Assembly: GCF_000424385.1 (NCBI RefSeq)
Contig: NZ_AUJU01000011.1
Span: forward strand, 1 to 64,000
Direction of reading: 5' to 3'
Length of the DNA stretch: 64,000 nt
Source: Butyrivibrio sp. LC3010
Lineage (GTDB): Bacteria; Bacillota; Clostridia; Lachnospirales; Lachnospiraceae
Position 1 is the first letter of the stretch. Every line of letters begins with the position of its first letter. The position numbers and the translations under genes are program-made. Below are positions 24,951 to 33,750 of the stretch, piece after piece. Below the pieces are notes generated by a model that worked only from the letters and a program-made list of their open reading frames with translations, was not told where the DNA came from and made no database searches.

Positions 24951-25703
24951 TCAAAATCTCATTTCAAGCTTCGGAGCCAAAGCAAACAAACCTGCTCCTA
25001 TAACAACCATAAACATAGAAATAATCTGTGATGTAGAGAATATTCCGATATTTCCTCTGTAATCAGCACGGAGGAACTCAATAGCAAATCTTCCAATTCC
25101 GTACAATACAAGATACATTGCCGCAGTTCTTCCCTTCACCTCTGTCTTATGTGAAAACCAGATCAAAATCGCTCCTATCAGGAAGTCTCCTACAGATGAC
25201 ATAGGCTGTGTCGGAATAAGCGGTACTCCGTTTGGTGCAAAATCCGAATGTAAAAAAACAATATGAAACGGACTTGTTGTTTCAGCACCGTAACAGCATC
25301 CTGCAAATAAGCACCCCAGACGACCAAATCCCTGAGCTATTGCAACAGCAGGCATTACAACATCAAAGTACTTAAGAAAATCCTCATGTTTTCTTTTAAC
25401 ATATATATAGCTTGTAAGTATACCTCCGATTATTCCTCCGTATACCACATACCCATTAGCAAAATCCCATAAAATAGATGGATCTTTCAATATATTCGGA
25501 AATTCTACTATATAAAACAGTATCCTGCATCCAAGCAGTCCTCCGATAATCGCACAATAGAAAATACCGTAGATAGTATCCTCAGATAAGCCCTTCTTCT
25601 TCCCTCTCTTTAGTACAATCATGAGCGCTGCAAGAAACCCGATAGCGATCATCAGGCCGTACATATGTAATGTAACCGGACCTATCTTTATATCATTATA
25701 CAT
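24951..25703 (-). CDS. lgt: Prolipoprotein diacylglyceryl transferase
   Basis: Transfers diacylglycerol from phosphatidylglycerol to the lipobox cysteine of prolipoproteins, in the cytoplasmic membrane. The protein has 250 residues and about seven membrane segments. The family signature is AQGFGRLGCLFAGCCYG, a variant of the usual GRxGNFxN motif with Cys residues that is common in Clostridia, and the C-terminal GRFAIEFLRADYRG is present. The start is ATG with GAGG upstream. It is downstream of a CheY-like gene by 17 bases and probably shares its transcript. Confidence 0.92.
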   Translation of the reverse strand: MYNDIKIGPVTLHMYGLMIAIGFLAALMIVLKRGKKKGLSEDTIYGIFYCAIIGGLLGCRILFYIVEFPNILKDPSILWDFANGYVVYGGIIGGILTSYIYVKRKHEDFLKYFDVVMPAVAIAQGFGRLGCLFAGCCYGAETTSPFHIVFLHSDFAPNGVPLIPTQPMSSVGDFLIGAILIWFSHKTEVKGRTAAMYLVLYGIGRFAIEFLRADYRGNIGIFSTSQIISMFMVVIGAGLFALAPKLEMRF

Positions 25704-25720
25704 AATTCCTCGTTTCTAAT

Positions 25721-26083
25721 TTACTTCTGCATTACTTTTTCTATGGCGGATATTACAGTATCCTCATCAAGAGGTTTTGTAACAAATTCTTCCGCCCCAT
25801 TTTCTATAGCTTCTTTTACTTTCTCATTTTGTCCGGCAGCTGTGATCATAATAACCTTGGCCTTCGGATAAGTCTTGTGTATCAGCTTTAATCCCTGAAT
25901 GCCGTCCATAACAGGCATAGTTATGTCCATAGTGACTATGTCAGGATTGTACTTACCGTAATCGTCAAATGCCTCCTGACCGTTAGTTGCTTCATCCACA
26001 ATAGTATGACCATGTCTCTCCAGCATGTCCTTGAGTACTCTTCTGGATGTTCTTGAATCATCAACAATAAGAATGTTTGCCAT
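25721..26083 (-). CDS. CheY-like single-domain response regulator
   Basis: A stand-alone receiver domain of 120 residues. It has the acidic pair in IVDDSRTSR, phosphoacceptor Asp in VTMDITMPVMDG (about residue 52), the conserved Thr/Ser in MITAAGQ and the Lys in VTKPLDED. With no output domain it acts by protein binding, as CheY does at the flagellar motor, or as a phosphate sink. The start is ATG with AAGGAG. It lies 12 bases after the CheX-like gene, suggesting that protein is its phosphatase. Confidence 0.93.
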   Translation of the reverse strand: MANILIVDDSRTSRRVLKDMLERHGHTIVDEATNGQEAFDDYGKYNPDIVTMDITMPVMDGIQGLKLIHKTYPKAKVIMITAAGQNEKVKEAIENGAEEFVTKPLDEDTVISAIEKVMQK

Positions 26084-26095
26084 AGCTCCATCTCC

Positions 26096-26983
26096 TTATT
26101 TCACAGTGGTATTACTGTTAACAGAAACAACAAGCCATGCCTCGGCATCGCAGCTGTAAATAGGCATCACACGAATATCTTCACCTGAAATCTCACCAAA
26201 CTTCGTAATAAAATACGGCGGATCAAGCTCAATTTTCTTACCTTTCCTGCTTCTGTCGGTAGCATATAGACCATTTATACAGTTTATAAGTTCACACATC
26301 GCATCAAGCGCATCTTCTTCAGTCTCAATGAATTCTTCCTTCGTATAACTCTTGGCAAGTTTCTGAAGGTCACCATTTTTCCCTACAAGAGCTATCGTTG
26401 CCTTGACCTCACCATCAAAGCACTGATAAGCTATGCACTCTTCCTTGATATTATGAACCGTGTACACATTGTCTATTACCAGATGCGTATCAACCAGCCT
26501 GTAAACATTTTTTATACCATATTTGAAAAGAGCATTATATTCAGGATCATCAGTTCCCGTAAAAATCGGAACGATCAAATCTATGTCACCACTTTTCAGT
26601 GCCGCCATCTGATTATCATTAAGTCCCTTTTCAAGCTGATATTTCTTAAGAGTAGAGTCGACTTCTTCCAAAGTCATCATTTTCTTTTCTACTAACGCTG
26701 ACGTGAAGGTCTGGAATTCATTCCCCTGGAGAGAAAGCAAGTATCCCACTTGAATTTCAGAAAGGTATCCGCGCTCGATTGCCAGATCCCCAAACCTTTT
26801 ATCCATAGTCGCCTGTAGCGCATTTATCTCTTCTGCCTGTGCAACAGTCATCAGCATCTCTGTAACCGCTATAACACCAAGCTTTGCACGTTTTGATTCC
26901 TGGACCTGATAAACCATAGACAACTGCGCTTTTGTAAGCCTTCCACTGTCCAGAAGGTATTTACCCATGATTCGGTCAAACAT
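26096..26983 (-). CDS. CheX/CheC-like phosphatase domain protein with N-terminal MshEN-like repeats
   Basis: The start is the ATG at 26981-26983, because GGAGG lies inside the codons of an upstream in-frame ATG. The first 100 residues hold two similar segments, GKYLLDSGRLTKAQL and GDLAIERGYLSEIQVGYLL, which resemble the N-terminal domain of type II secretion ATPases. Residues about 150-295 resemble CheX: after a strand ATIALVG comes EEDALDAMCELINCINGLYA, which fits the ELxNxxxG phosphatase signature of CheC/CheX proteins, and then a P-x-F segment. Next to a single-domain CheY, a role in dephosphorylating it is likely. This is inference from motif and neighbourhood. Confidence 0.7.
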   Translation of the reverse strand: MFDRIMGKYLLDSGRLTKAQLSMVYQVQESKRAKLGVIAVTEMLMTVAQAEEINALQATMDKRFGDLAIERGYLSEIQVGYLLSLQGNEFQTFTSALVEKKMMTLEEVDSTLKKYQLEKGLNDNQMAALKSGDIDLIVPIFTGTDDPEYNALFKYGIKNVYRLVDTHLVIDNVYTVHNIKEECIAYQCFDGEVKATIALVGKNGDLQKLAKSYTKEEFIETEEDALDAMCELINCINGLYATDRSRKGKKIELDPPYFITKFGEISGEDIRVMPIYSCDAEAWLVVSVNSNTTVK

Positions 26984-27063
26984 AATTTCCTCCATGCAAT
27001 TAGAAAGAAAAAATACTATAACGTTAATATATTAATAATATCACAAAATGATTTGGTACACTA

Positions 27064-28353
27064 TTATTCTTCATCATTAGATTTTGCTGCTATTCCTTTT
27101 CCACTCATTGCTGACTGAACTGCAGCCTCAGTTTCGGAAAGCTTTTTCTTTGGCGCCTTTTCAGCGGTATTATTTACCTTTGATGCAGCCTGTGCTGCCA
27201 TCTGAAGTGCAAGCATACGCTCTCTTGGTATCATAACTTTCTGACCGCTTGGATTGATAATGATACCGTTTTTATCACCAACGAACTTCAAAATATCGCC
27301 AAATCCAAATACTGCTCCCTTGAATTCAGTATTTCTAAAGGACTTACTGAATTCAATTCCATCTGTAAATACGGGCAGGAAATGTTTCTCATCAGAGCTC
27401 TTGATCTCAGGGAATCTGATCTTTGTATCAGCTGTAAATTTATATCTGCCATCCTCAAGAACCTCAATCGGTCCCTCATGCTGCATAGGCACAATATAAT
27501 GAGCAGCCTGTGCTTCCTTTGCCATACGCATCTCTTTCGCAGTAAGTACGGCATCTCTCTTTTCATATTTAACCGGCCATCTCACTTCCCCAAGGAAATC
27601 AAGCATTGAGAATACAAGCGCAGGGTTCTTGGGAGATTTATCTCCTCCGTTCCCCCAGTCACCGGGTGCCAGCACAATCTCATTTCTCTTGAAATGTGCT
27701 CTGTAATAGCCATTATCAATAATGAAATTCTCAGCGCCGAGATAATAAAGATAATCAAAAAATGTTCTTCTCTCGCTTGCTGACTCAGCTTCGTTATCCG
27801 CTTTGCAGGGACGGACGATGAGCTTTCTGAACTGCTTTGAAAATGCATTAACGGCAGCTGTAGCATATTCTTCACTTGAATAGATATTAATATAACCATG
27901 ATCGATAAAAGGATAACCTGTCATGGAATCAAAGAGCACGTAGAGAGTCTTGGCATCTCTTACTCTTCCGAGAATCTCGTTGTAAACCTTTCTGTGGTTG
28001 GTTTCATATCCCGGTATAGGTGAAACCTTCTGATAACCCTCCTGAACTGTAAGAAGGAATAAAAGCTCCTGCATTGAGAAGAACTTTATGGTCTCCTGAT
28101 TAAGATCTTCTTCATAAACAAGCTTTCCTATCTCTTCTTTTCTCTCATCTGTCAGAGGATCCTCAAAATCTATATCCTCCTGTCCTTCTATACGAATCGG
28201 ATTAAGCTTACCGGGAGAAGGCCACCCCAGATCCTTATGCTTCTCCATAAGCTCCTCAAGAGCTTTTTCCTTCTGCTTAGCCTCCTGCTCCAAAAGCAGT
28301 GCTTCTTCCTCTTCCTTATTCTTCTTATTACCCAAAAAATTAAAAAGTCCCAT
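27064..28353 (-). CDS. SseB-domain protein
   Basis: A cytoplasmic protein of about 429 residues starting MGLFNFLGNKKNKEEEE; this ATG is chosen because GGAG lies 9 bases upstream, whereas the longer frame opens with TTG and no ribosome binding site. The N-terminal 40 residues are a charged helix. The middle part has no recognised domain. The C-terminal third, from about residue 300 (HYIVPMQ, HFLPVFTDGIEFSKSF, NGIIINPSGQKVMIPRE), resembles the SseB N-terminal domain, a fold of unclear function related to enhanced serine sensitivity proteins. It lies between the M18 aminopeptidase gene and the CheX-like gene. Confidence 0.65.
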   Translation of the reverse strand: MGLFNFLGNKKNKEEEEALLLEQEAKQKEKALEELMEKHKDLGWPSPGKLNPIRIEGQEDIDFEDPLTDERKEEIGKLVYEEDLNQETIKFFSMQELLFLLTVQEGYQKVSPIPGYETNHRKVYNEILGRVRDAKTLYVLFDSMTGYPFIDHGYINIYSSEEYATAAVNAFSKQFRKLIVRPCKADNEAESASERRTFFDYLYYLGAENFIIDNGYYRAHFKRNEIVLAPGDWGNGGDKSPKNPALVFSMLDFLGEVRWPVKYEKRDAVLTAKEMRMAKEAQAAHYIVPMQHEGPIEVLEDGRYKFTADTKIRFPEIKSSDEKHFLPVFTDGIEFSKSFRNTEFKGAVFGFGDILKFVGDKNGIIINPSGQKVMIPRERMLALQMAAQAASKVNNTAEKAPKKKLSETEAAVQSAMSGKGIAAKSNDEE

Positions 28354-28431
28354 TAAAAAAATCTCCGTTCTCAAATTACTAAAGCTTCCTGCGGTTTTGT
28401 CTTATTTTACCCACAAGAAAAAAATACAATC

Positions 28432-29721
28432 TCAGGCCTTGATATCAGCCTCAAAAAATGTTCTGGAAAAATCAATCAGGTAGTCCACATCCAGAGTTCC
28501 TGCAGTTTCATAAGGAGAATGCATTGCAAGCTGAGCCATTCCTATATCCACTGTGCGGACTGCTACCTGTGTTCCCGAGATATTACCAAGTGTTGAACCA
28601 CCTGCCACATCAGAGCGATTAGTGAAGGTCTGATACGGAACCTTGGCCTTTTCGCAGATCATCTTGCATATAGCGCCTGAAACAGCATCAGTCGTATATT
28701 TCTGATTTGCGTTATATTTTATCACGATTCCCTGATTCATTTGCGGTCTGTTTACAGGATCAGCTTTTTCAGTATAATTCGGATGAATTGCATGCGCATT
28801 ATCAGCTGATATCATAAAGCTTCTTGCTATGGAAACAAGATAATCCTCCTGATTTCTGCCAAAAGCATCGTTTATCCTTGTAAGTGTATCTCTGAGGAAT
28901 GTTGAAGCAGCGCCCTGTCTTGTGGTGCTTCCTACCTCCTCATTGTCAAAGACAACATGCATGATAACATTCTCTTCATTTTCCGCCTTAACAAATCCTT
29001 CAAATGAACCATAGCAGCATTCAAGGTCATCAAGTCTTCCTGATGAAACATATTCTTCATCAGCGCCCCATACTGAAGGCTCTACTCTGTTATACAAAAA
29101 CAGGTCATGTGACACGATATCCTCTACAGAAACTCCGGCCTCTTCTGCAATGAGCTTAATAAATTTATCCTTACTCTTCTCATCGCCAAAAATCGGAAGC
29201 ATATCCTTTTGTGCATTATATTTGTGTCCGTCATTGGCCTCGCGATCCATATGAATTGCAAGAGACGGAAGCATAACCAGATCTCTGTCAACATTTACAA
29301 GCTTTGATGTAACGCCTATGGAGCCGTTTTCATCAGACTTAACCATTACTCTTCCTGCTACGGAAAGCGGTCTGTCAAACCACGGTGCGCAAAGCATTCC
29401 GCCATATTTTTCCACATTCAGTGTCACATATGAAGCTGACTCGATCTCAGGATTTTCCTTTATTTTGAAGCTCGGAGAGTCGCTGTGACTGGCAATCATG
29501 TAAAATCCTTTGTAATCCTTTTTAGGAAGTTTAAATGAGATTATGGATGATTCTGCCCTTGTGACAAAATATTTTCCACCCTGTGAAAGCTCCCATTTAT
29601 CATCTTCCCTGAGCTCCTTAAAACCTTCCTTTATAAGTCTCTCAGAAAGCTCTTCCACTGCGTGGTAGGCAGTGGGGCTCTTTTTGATAAATTCTGTTAA
29701 TCCTTTTATTGATTCTTTCAT
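28432..29721 (-). CDS. M18-family aminopeptidase
   Basis: A zinc-dependent cytoplasmic aminopeptidase of 429 residues, the normal length for family M18. Metal ligands and catalytic segments visible are ASHSDSPSFKIK, SGRLDDLECCYG, the catalytic DNEEVGS, and DNAHAIHPNY near the C-terminus. Related bacterial enzymes release N-terminal acidic or broad-specificity residues. The start is ATG with GAAGGTG upstream. It follows the CmpB-like membrane gene by 14 bases and is probably in one transcript with nth. Confidence 0.93.
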   Translation of the reverse strand: MKESIKGLTEFIKKSPTAYHAVEELSERLIKEGFKELREDDKWELSQGGKYFVTRAESSIISFKLPKKDYKGFYMIASHSDSPSFKIKENPEIESASYVTLNVEKYGGMLCAPWFDRPLSVAGRVMVKSDENGSIGVTSKLVNVDRDLVMLPSLAIHMDREANDGHKYNAQKDMLPIFGDEKSKDKFIKLIAEEAGVSVEDIVSHDLFLYNRVEPSVWGADEEYVSSGRLDDLECCYGSFEGFVKAENEENVIMHVVFDNEEVGSTTRQGAASTFLRDTLTRINDAFGRNQEDYLVSIARSFMISADNAHAIHPNYTEKADPVNRPQMNQGIVIKYNANQKYTTDAVSGAICKMICEKAKVPYQTFTNRSDVAGGSTLGNISGTQVAVRTVDIGMAQLAMHSPYETAGTLDVDYLIDFSRTFFEADIKA

Positions 29722-29735
29722 TACTTCACCTTCTT

Positions 29736-30566
29736 TTATTTTTCATTTCCTGAAATTCTATCCTGTAGTCCTTTATAAAACTCGGACATTCTATCAGAAT
29801 TAAGTTTTTTACCACCTCTGAAAACCGGTCTCTTGAATCGGAAATTTTTAATGTTCTTAAGTTGATACTTCTGTCTGAAATCAAGAGATTCAGCAGCTGA
29901 TGTCAAATTCCCTTTTGCCTTAGCAGGCATTGCAGTCAAGGCCTCTCTCGCCCTTACAGGAGTAGCAGCTGCTGACTGGTACACGCCCTCCATCCTTTCA
30001 TCAAATTCGGCAATTGCAGCTTCCACCATATCCAAAAGATGAACAAGGCTCGCCACGGTAAGCACCAGGTCCGCTGCAAGATAAGCCATTAACAAAAGAG
30101 CAATGACCTCTGCCAGCAATGGATGTATCATATCCATGACTTTCTCTGAAAAAGGAAGAACGAATCGTGTGACCATTATACCTGCGACACCAAAACCCAC
30201 AGTTGCCGGAAGACATACACGACCGTTGATGTTGAGCGGTATATCGTTATATTCCCACCATACTGCATGGAATCTTTTTTCCAGAAAATATGATGTGCTG
30301 TACTCAAGAATTATACTTCCAATCGCACAGATAAGAAATATCTTCCAGATAGGAATCATTTTATAGGGTATTCCGCTAAACCATGGAAGATATCCAAATA
30401 CCAGATGGCAAGCCACGGCACCCGTACCATATATCGGACAGATGGGGCCAAACAGGAAGCCTCTGTTTCTCCAGTGACCTTCCTTGACTGTACAATATAT
30501 GCACTCGTATACCCATCCCAAAAAACTGTATACAACAAACTCTATAAAAAGCTTAGATACAAGCAT
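29736..30566 (-). CDS. Membrane protein of the CmpB putative ABC-transporter family
   Basis: A multi-pass membrane protein of 276 residues beginning FIEFVVYSFLGWVYECIYC and containing WRNRGFLFGPICPIYG, the signature of the family called putative ABC-transporter type IV (ABC_trans_CmpB). About six hydrophobic segments are followed by a basic cytoplasmic tail. Despite its name no transport function has been shown for the family, and no ATPase gene is adjacent. The start is ATG with TAGGAG. It lies 18 bases downstream of nth. Confidence 0.75.
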   Translation of the reverse strand: MLVSKLFIEFVVYSFLGWVYECIYCTVKEGHWRNRGFLFGPICPIYGTGAVACHLVFGYLPWFSGIPYKMIPIWKIFLICAIGSIILEYSTSYFLEKRFHAVWWEYNDIPLNINGRVCLPATVGFGVAGIMVTRFVLPFSEKVMDMIHPLLAEVIALLLMAYLAADLVLTVASLVHLLDMVEAAIAEFDERMEGVYQSAAATPVRAREALTAMPAKAKGNLTSAAESLDFRQKYQLKNIKNFRFKRPVFRGGKKLNSDRMSEFYKGLQDRISGNEK

Positions 30567-30584
30567 ATAATATTGCTCCTATAA

Positions 30585-31223
30585 CTAACTATTATTTTTA
30601 CCAAACCTGCATATATCGTTGAGACAGCATATACTGCACTGAGGTCTTCTTGCGACACAGACTGCTCTTCCATGCCATACAAACCTGTGGCAAAGACTGT
30701 TTCCCTCTTCAGGAGGTATTATCTTCCACAGTGCCTTTTCAACCTTTGCAGGGTCCTTCTCATCATCAACAAGGCCTATCAGATTGCAAAGTCTTATACA
30801 ATGTGTATCCGTTACGATGGCAGGCTTTCCAAAAACATCTCCCATTATCAGATTCGCACTCTTCCTTCCTACTCCCGGAAGCTTTAACAATTCCTCCATG
30901 TTGTCAGGAACTTTATCATTATATTTTTCATGCAGAATCTTCATGCAGGCGCTGATATCTCTGGCCTTGGACTTACCAAGACCACAGGGTCTTACTATCT
31001 CCTCTATTTCAGATACTTCGGCATTGGCCAGAGCCTCCACTGTGGGAAATCTGTCATATAAAAGAGGTGTAGTCTTATCAACCCTTGCGTCAGTACACTG
31101 AGCAGCAAGTCTCACACTGACAAGGAGCTGCCAGGCTTCGCTATAATCAAGTGTGCAATCAGCATCAGGGTATTCTTTTTTTAATCTGTCAATTACGTTA
31201 AGTGCCAGTTCTTTTTTACTCAT
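30585..31223 (-). CDS. nth: Endonuclease III
   Basis: A DNA glycosylase/AP lyase that removes oxidised pyrimidines. It has 212 residues. The helix-hairpin-helix carries the catalytic Lys in LPGVGRKSANLIMG, the catalytic Asp lies in IVTDTHCIRL, and the C-terminal iron-sulfur loop C-x6-C-x2-C-x5-C is complete (CVARRPQCSICCLNDIC). The start is ATG with the upstream GTGTGAAATG context and a modest ribosome binding site. It lies upstream of the CmpB-like gene. Confidence 0.96.
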   Translation of the reverse strand: MSKKELALNVIDRLKKEYPDADCTLDYSEAWQLLVSVRLAAQCTDARVDKTTPLLYDRFPTVEALANAEVSEIEEIVRPCGLGKSKARDISACMKILHEKYNDKVPDNMEELLKLPGVGRKSANLIMGDVFGKPAIVTDTHCIRLCNLIGLVDDEKDPAKVEKALWKIIPPEEGNSLCHRFVWHGRAVCVARRPQCSICCLNDICRFGKNNS

Positions 31224-31255
31224 TTCACACCTGTAGGTTCTACTGCATTTACACG

Positions 31256-31291
31256 AATGAGTCCGAAAAGCAAAAGCCTCTCGGACTCATT
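31256..31291 (-). terminator. Hairpin after the 150-residue hypothetical gene
   Basis: AATGAGTCCGA and TCGGACTCATT form a perfect 11-bp stem 2 bases after the stop codon. There is no T run on the minus strand, so it may protect the 3' end rather than terminate efficiently. Confidence 0.5.
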
Positions 31292-31292
31292 G

Positions 31293-31745
31293 TCATTTCT
31301 CTGATTGTTCGAGTGCGCTGTTTATGAGTTTGAGTAGCTCAAGCGCACTTCTAAAGTGTACATTCTTTTTCCTTTCAGACCAAAGTACCTGTCCCTGCCA
31401 GGAGCTGTTCTGTCTGAATTTAACCTGAACTATAAAGGTAGCCCTTTCCCCTCTGTAGGTTTTAAGGCTTCTTATCGGTTCTCTTTTTCTGATTGAATTT
31501 GGATTATGATAATCTCTTGATTTATCCCTCTGTACAAAGCTTCTGTAAGAGGTGGTACGCTGAGGAAAATCCCAATTGTCATATAGTCTGTCCATCAGCA
31601 TCATCATCTCATAGCCGCTTCCAAAGGGCAGTGCCTCTTCCTCGTAAGGAGTCCAGAGAACACCCTCGAAGTCTCTCTCTGTAGCCTCATCAACACAGAT
31701 ACAGATTAGATTTTTCCCATAAATACGTGATTCCGATTCAGTCAT
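31293..31745 (-). CDS. Conserved hypothetical protein, coupled to the surface-protein gene
   Basis: A 150-residue soluble basic protein. I do not recognise a domain. It is rich in aromatic and arginine residues (YRSFVQRDKSRDYHNPNSIRKRE, split here for length). The last third, TFIVQVKFRQNSSWQGQVLW, looks like a beta-hairpin. Its ATG overlaps the TGA of the surface-protein gene (ATGA), so translation is coupled. That suggests a related function, perhaps signalling or regulation at the surface, but nothing in the sequence says which. Confidence 0.7.
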   Translation of the reverse strand: MTESESRIYGKNLICICVDEATERDFEGVLWTPYEEEALPFGSGYEMMMLMDRLYDNWDFPQRTTSYRSFVQRDKSRDYHNPNSIRKREPIRSLKTYRGERATFIVQVKFRQNSSWQGQVLWSERKKNVHFRSALELLKLINSALEQSEK

Positions 31746-33661
31746 TTTTTAAGTCTCTTATCTCTTTTTATAGTCATTACTGCTGTAAGTAAAGCAGCTG
31801 CAAATATAAATAGATGTCCCTCCATATTAGTGTCATCATCTGTTGAAGCTCTTCTTGCTCCAAGTACATCTTTCCCTGTTTTGCCTACATTTTCAGGGCT
31901 CGCGATATCTACAGTCACAAGTCCTCTCTTAGCCCCGAGCACATTCGCATTCTGAGCTGTCGTGGCCCTTGCAAGTGTTGCACTTCCTGCTCCCTGAGCC
32001 TGCTGCGAAGAATCAGCAGTTCCAGCCTGAGTCTGTGAAGGAGCCGTGCTGCCTGAGCTCTGAGAAGTATCATCTGAGCTCTTGGTATCGCCTGAGCTTC
32101 CGGAGCTTTCCTTAGGAGTCTCATTTATGGCGGTATCTCCAGCCTTTGTAACCTCAAGCACACCGGGAACTGTCTCTATATCATAGTTTTCAGGGAGAGT
32201 CCCTTCATTTAATTCGTAGGTAAAATAATTATAGCTCTGTCCGATCTTCTTCTGTTTGCCGGTTACTTTGTAGCTTGCTCCTTCGCCCTCTGCAAAGCCA
32301 TCTCCGGAAACAGTAACCTCATGAGCTTTAATCGTTTTATTATTATATTTCTTTTTAAGGCTGGCGGATGTAAGAATTACTTTTCTTTTCTCAATTGTAA
32401 ATTCGCCCTGCTTAAATTCAAATCTAAACTCATTTGTTACATCATTCCCGTCGGCATCTCTGACAACAGGGGATCCTGTGATTACCACTGGATATGTGCC
32501 GGCATTTTTCCCGGAGGCATAAGCGGATATACCGGTTACTGAAAATTCAGCATCGCCTATGGTCACTGTTATAACCTGAGAAGGATCTCCGGTTCCGTTT
32601 ATCTTGAATTCGGAATCGCTTCTTCCTTCAAGTACGTATCCTGACAGACTCTGTTCCTTGCCGGAATACTTAACCGCATTACTATTGCCTTCAACCGTAA
32701 TGATGTACTTCTGAGCGTTGGTTCTCTCTACAACGGAAATATCTCCAAAGATATAGGTTATCCTGTAGTTATTAAAATCCGTACCGGGTCTGGGTGTTGC
32801 AACAAATTCATTTATTGATGCCCCAACTGCTGTCCTGCTTCCCGTAAAGGAATAATCAGCTCCCTGACCTTCTACCCAGCCACTTTCTTCCGCGAGAGGC
32901 ATATCACCATTAGTAATAGGTTTGCCGTCATAAGCTTTTACCAGATTCATGGACTTAAGCGTAACAGGCCTCTTCTGTATAACATTCTCAGCAGTTATCT
33001 TAAGTGAAGCGGGCGCAGTCACCTGAACCAGTTCACTGTTGTAAACTGAACATCCTGTCATGGCAACATCAAAAGCCGTCTCCGAAACATTCACAGCTGA
33101 TACCGATACCTTATTGTCAGGAATTCCTGTGATATAAAAAGTGTTACCGGACTCATCCGAAGCAACAACTGCACTTATATCGTTTTCTTCCAATTTAATT
33201 GTGGAAACAGGGAGCTTAACCTGTACGTCATGACTCTGCCCGTCATAAACAGGACTGTTCTCTGCAATACCGGATAATCTAAGCTCATTTGGTGCTGCCG
33301 GAGTCACCTGAGCTTCACCGCTATCATTCTGTCCGGCTCCAACCTGAGTATCCTCAGACTGCTGCCCTTCAGAATCATTAGAAGCTTCACCCGGAGTCGT
33401 TCCTTCATTCCCGTCCGGAGCTACTTGCGCCGGATTATCCGCAGCTGCTGCATCTGTCTCCTCCGGATTCACTGTAGGAGCTGCATCAGTTTCATCCATA
33501 ACCGTAGCAGGTGCCTCTACCAAAGCGTTCCCATCAGAAACTGCATCCTCTGCACTTACACCCAGTGCATCCGCAGTGCTGAAAGTAATAGTCGCAGCCA
33601 TTATACAAGCTACTACTGCATTCTTACGTATTCTTTTAAGATTTTTCCCCTTCAAAACCAT
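31742..33661 (-). CDS. Cell-surface protein with MBG-like repeats and C-terminal membrane anchor
   Basis: A 639-residue exported protein. A signal peptide (about 1-32) is followed by an acidic, Ala/Pro/Thr-rich spacer to about residue 130. Several beta-rich MBG-like domains follow; two units share the pattern KRPVTLKSMNLVKAYDGKPI and KRKVILTSASLKKKYNNKTI, each followed by a G-E-G-A-Y-T-G segment. A Ser/Thr/Gln-rich stalk (about 520-570) precedes two copies of VLGA(K/R)R, then a hydrophobic segment and basic tail (HLFIFAAALLTAVMTIKRDKRLKK, shortened). There is no LPxTG. Anchoring by membrane insertion or by a non-classical sorting motif is inferred. An adhesive or structural role is likely. 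Confidence 0.8.
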   Translation of the reverse strand: MVLKGKNLKRIRKNAVVACIMAATITFSTADALGVSAEDAVSDGNALVEAPATVMDETDAAPTVNPEETDAAAADNPAQVAPDGNEGTTPGEASNDSEGQQSEDTQVGAGQNDSGEAQVTPAAPNELRLSGIAENSPVYDGQSHDVQVKLPVSTIKLEENDISAVVASDESGNTFYITGIPDNKVSVSAVNVSETAFDVAMTGCSVYNSELVQVTAPASLKITAENVIQKRPVTLKSMNLVKAYDGKPITNGDMPLAEESGWVEGQGADYSFTGSRTAVGASINEFVATPRPGTDFNNYRITYIFGDISVVERTNAQKYIITVEGNSNAVKYSGKEQSLSGYVLEGRSDSEFKINGTGDPSQVITVTIGDAEFSVTGISAYASGKNAGTYPVVITGSPVVRDADGNDVTNEFRFEFKQGEFTIEKRKVILTSASLKKKYNNKTIKAHEVTVSGDGFAEGEGASYKVTGKQKKIGQSYNYFTYELNEGTLPENYDIETVPGVLEVTKAGDTAINETPKESSGSSGDTKSSDDTSQSSGSTAPSQTQAGTADSSQQAQGAGSATLARATTAQNANVLGAKRGLVTVDIASPENVGKTGKDVLGARRASTDDDTNMEGHLFIFAAALLTAVMTIKRDKRLKK

Positions 33662-33750
33662 GCCCTCATAAATAAAATAATAAAAAACAAATTAAAAACA
33701 AATTAATTTTATATGTTTTTATTCCCAAACGCAACATAAATGCCATGATT

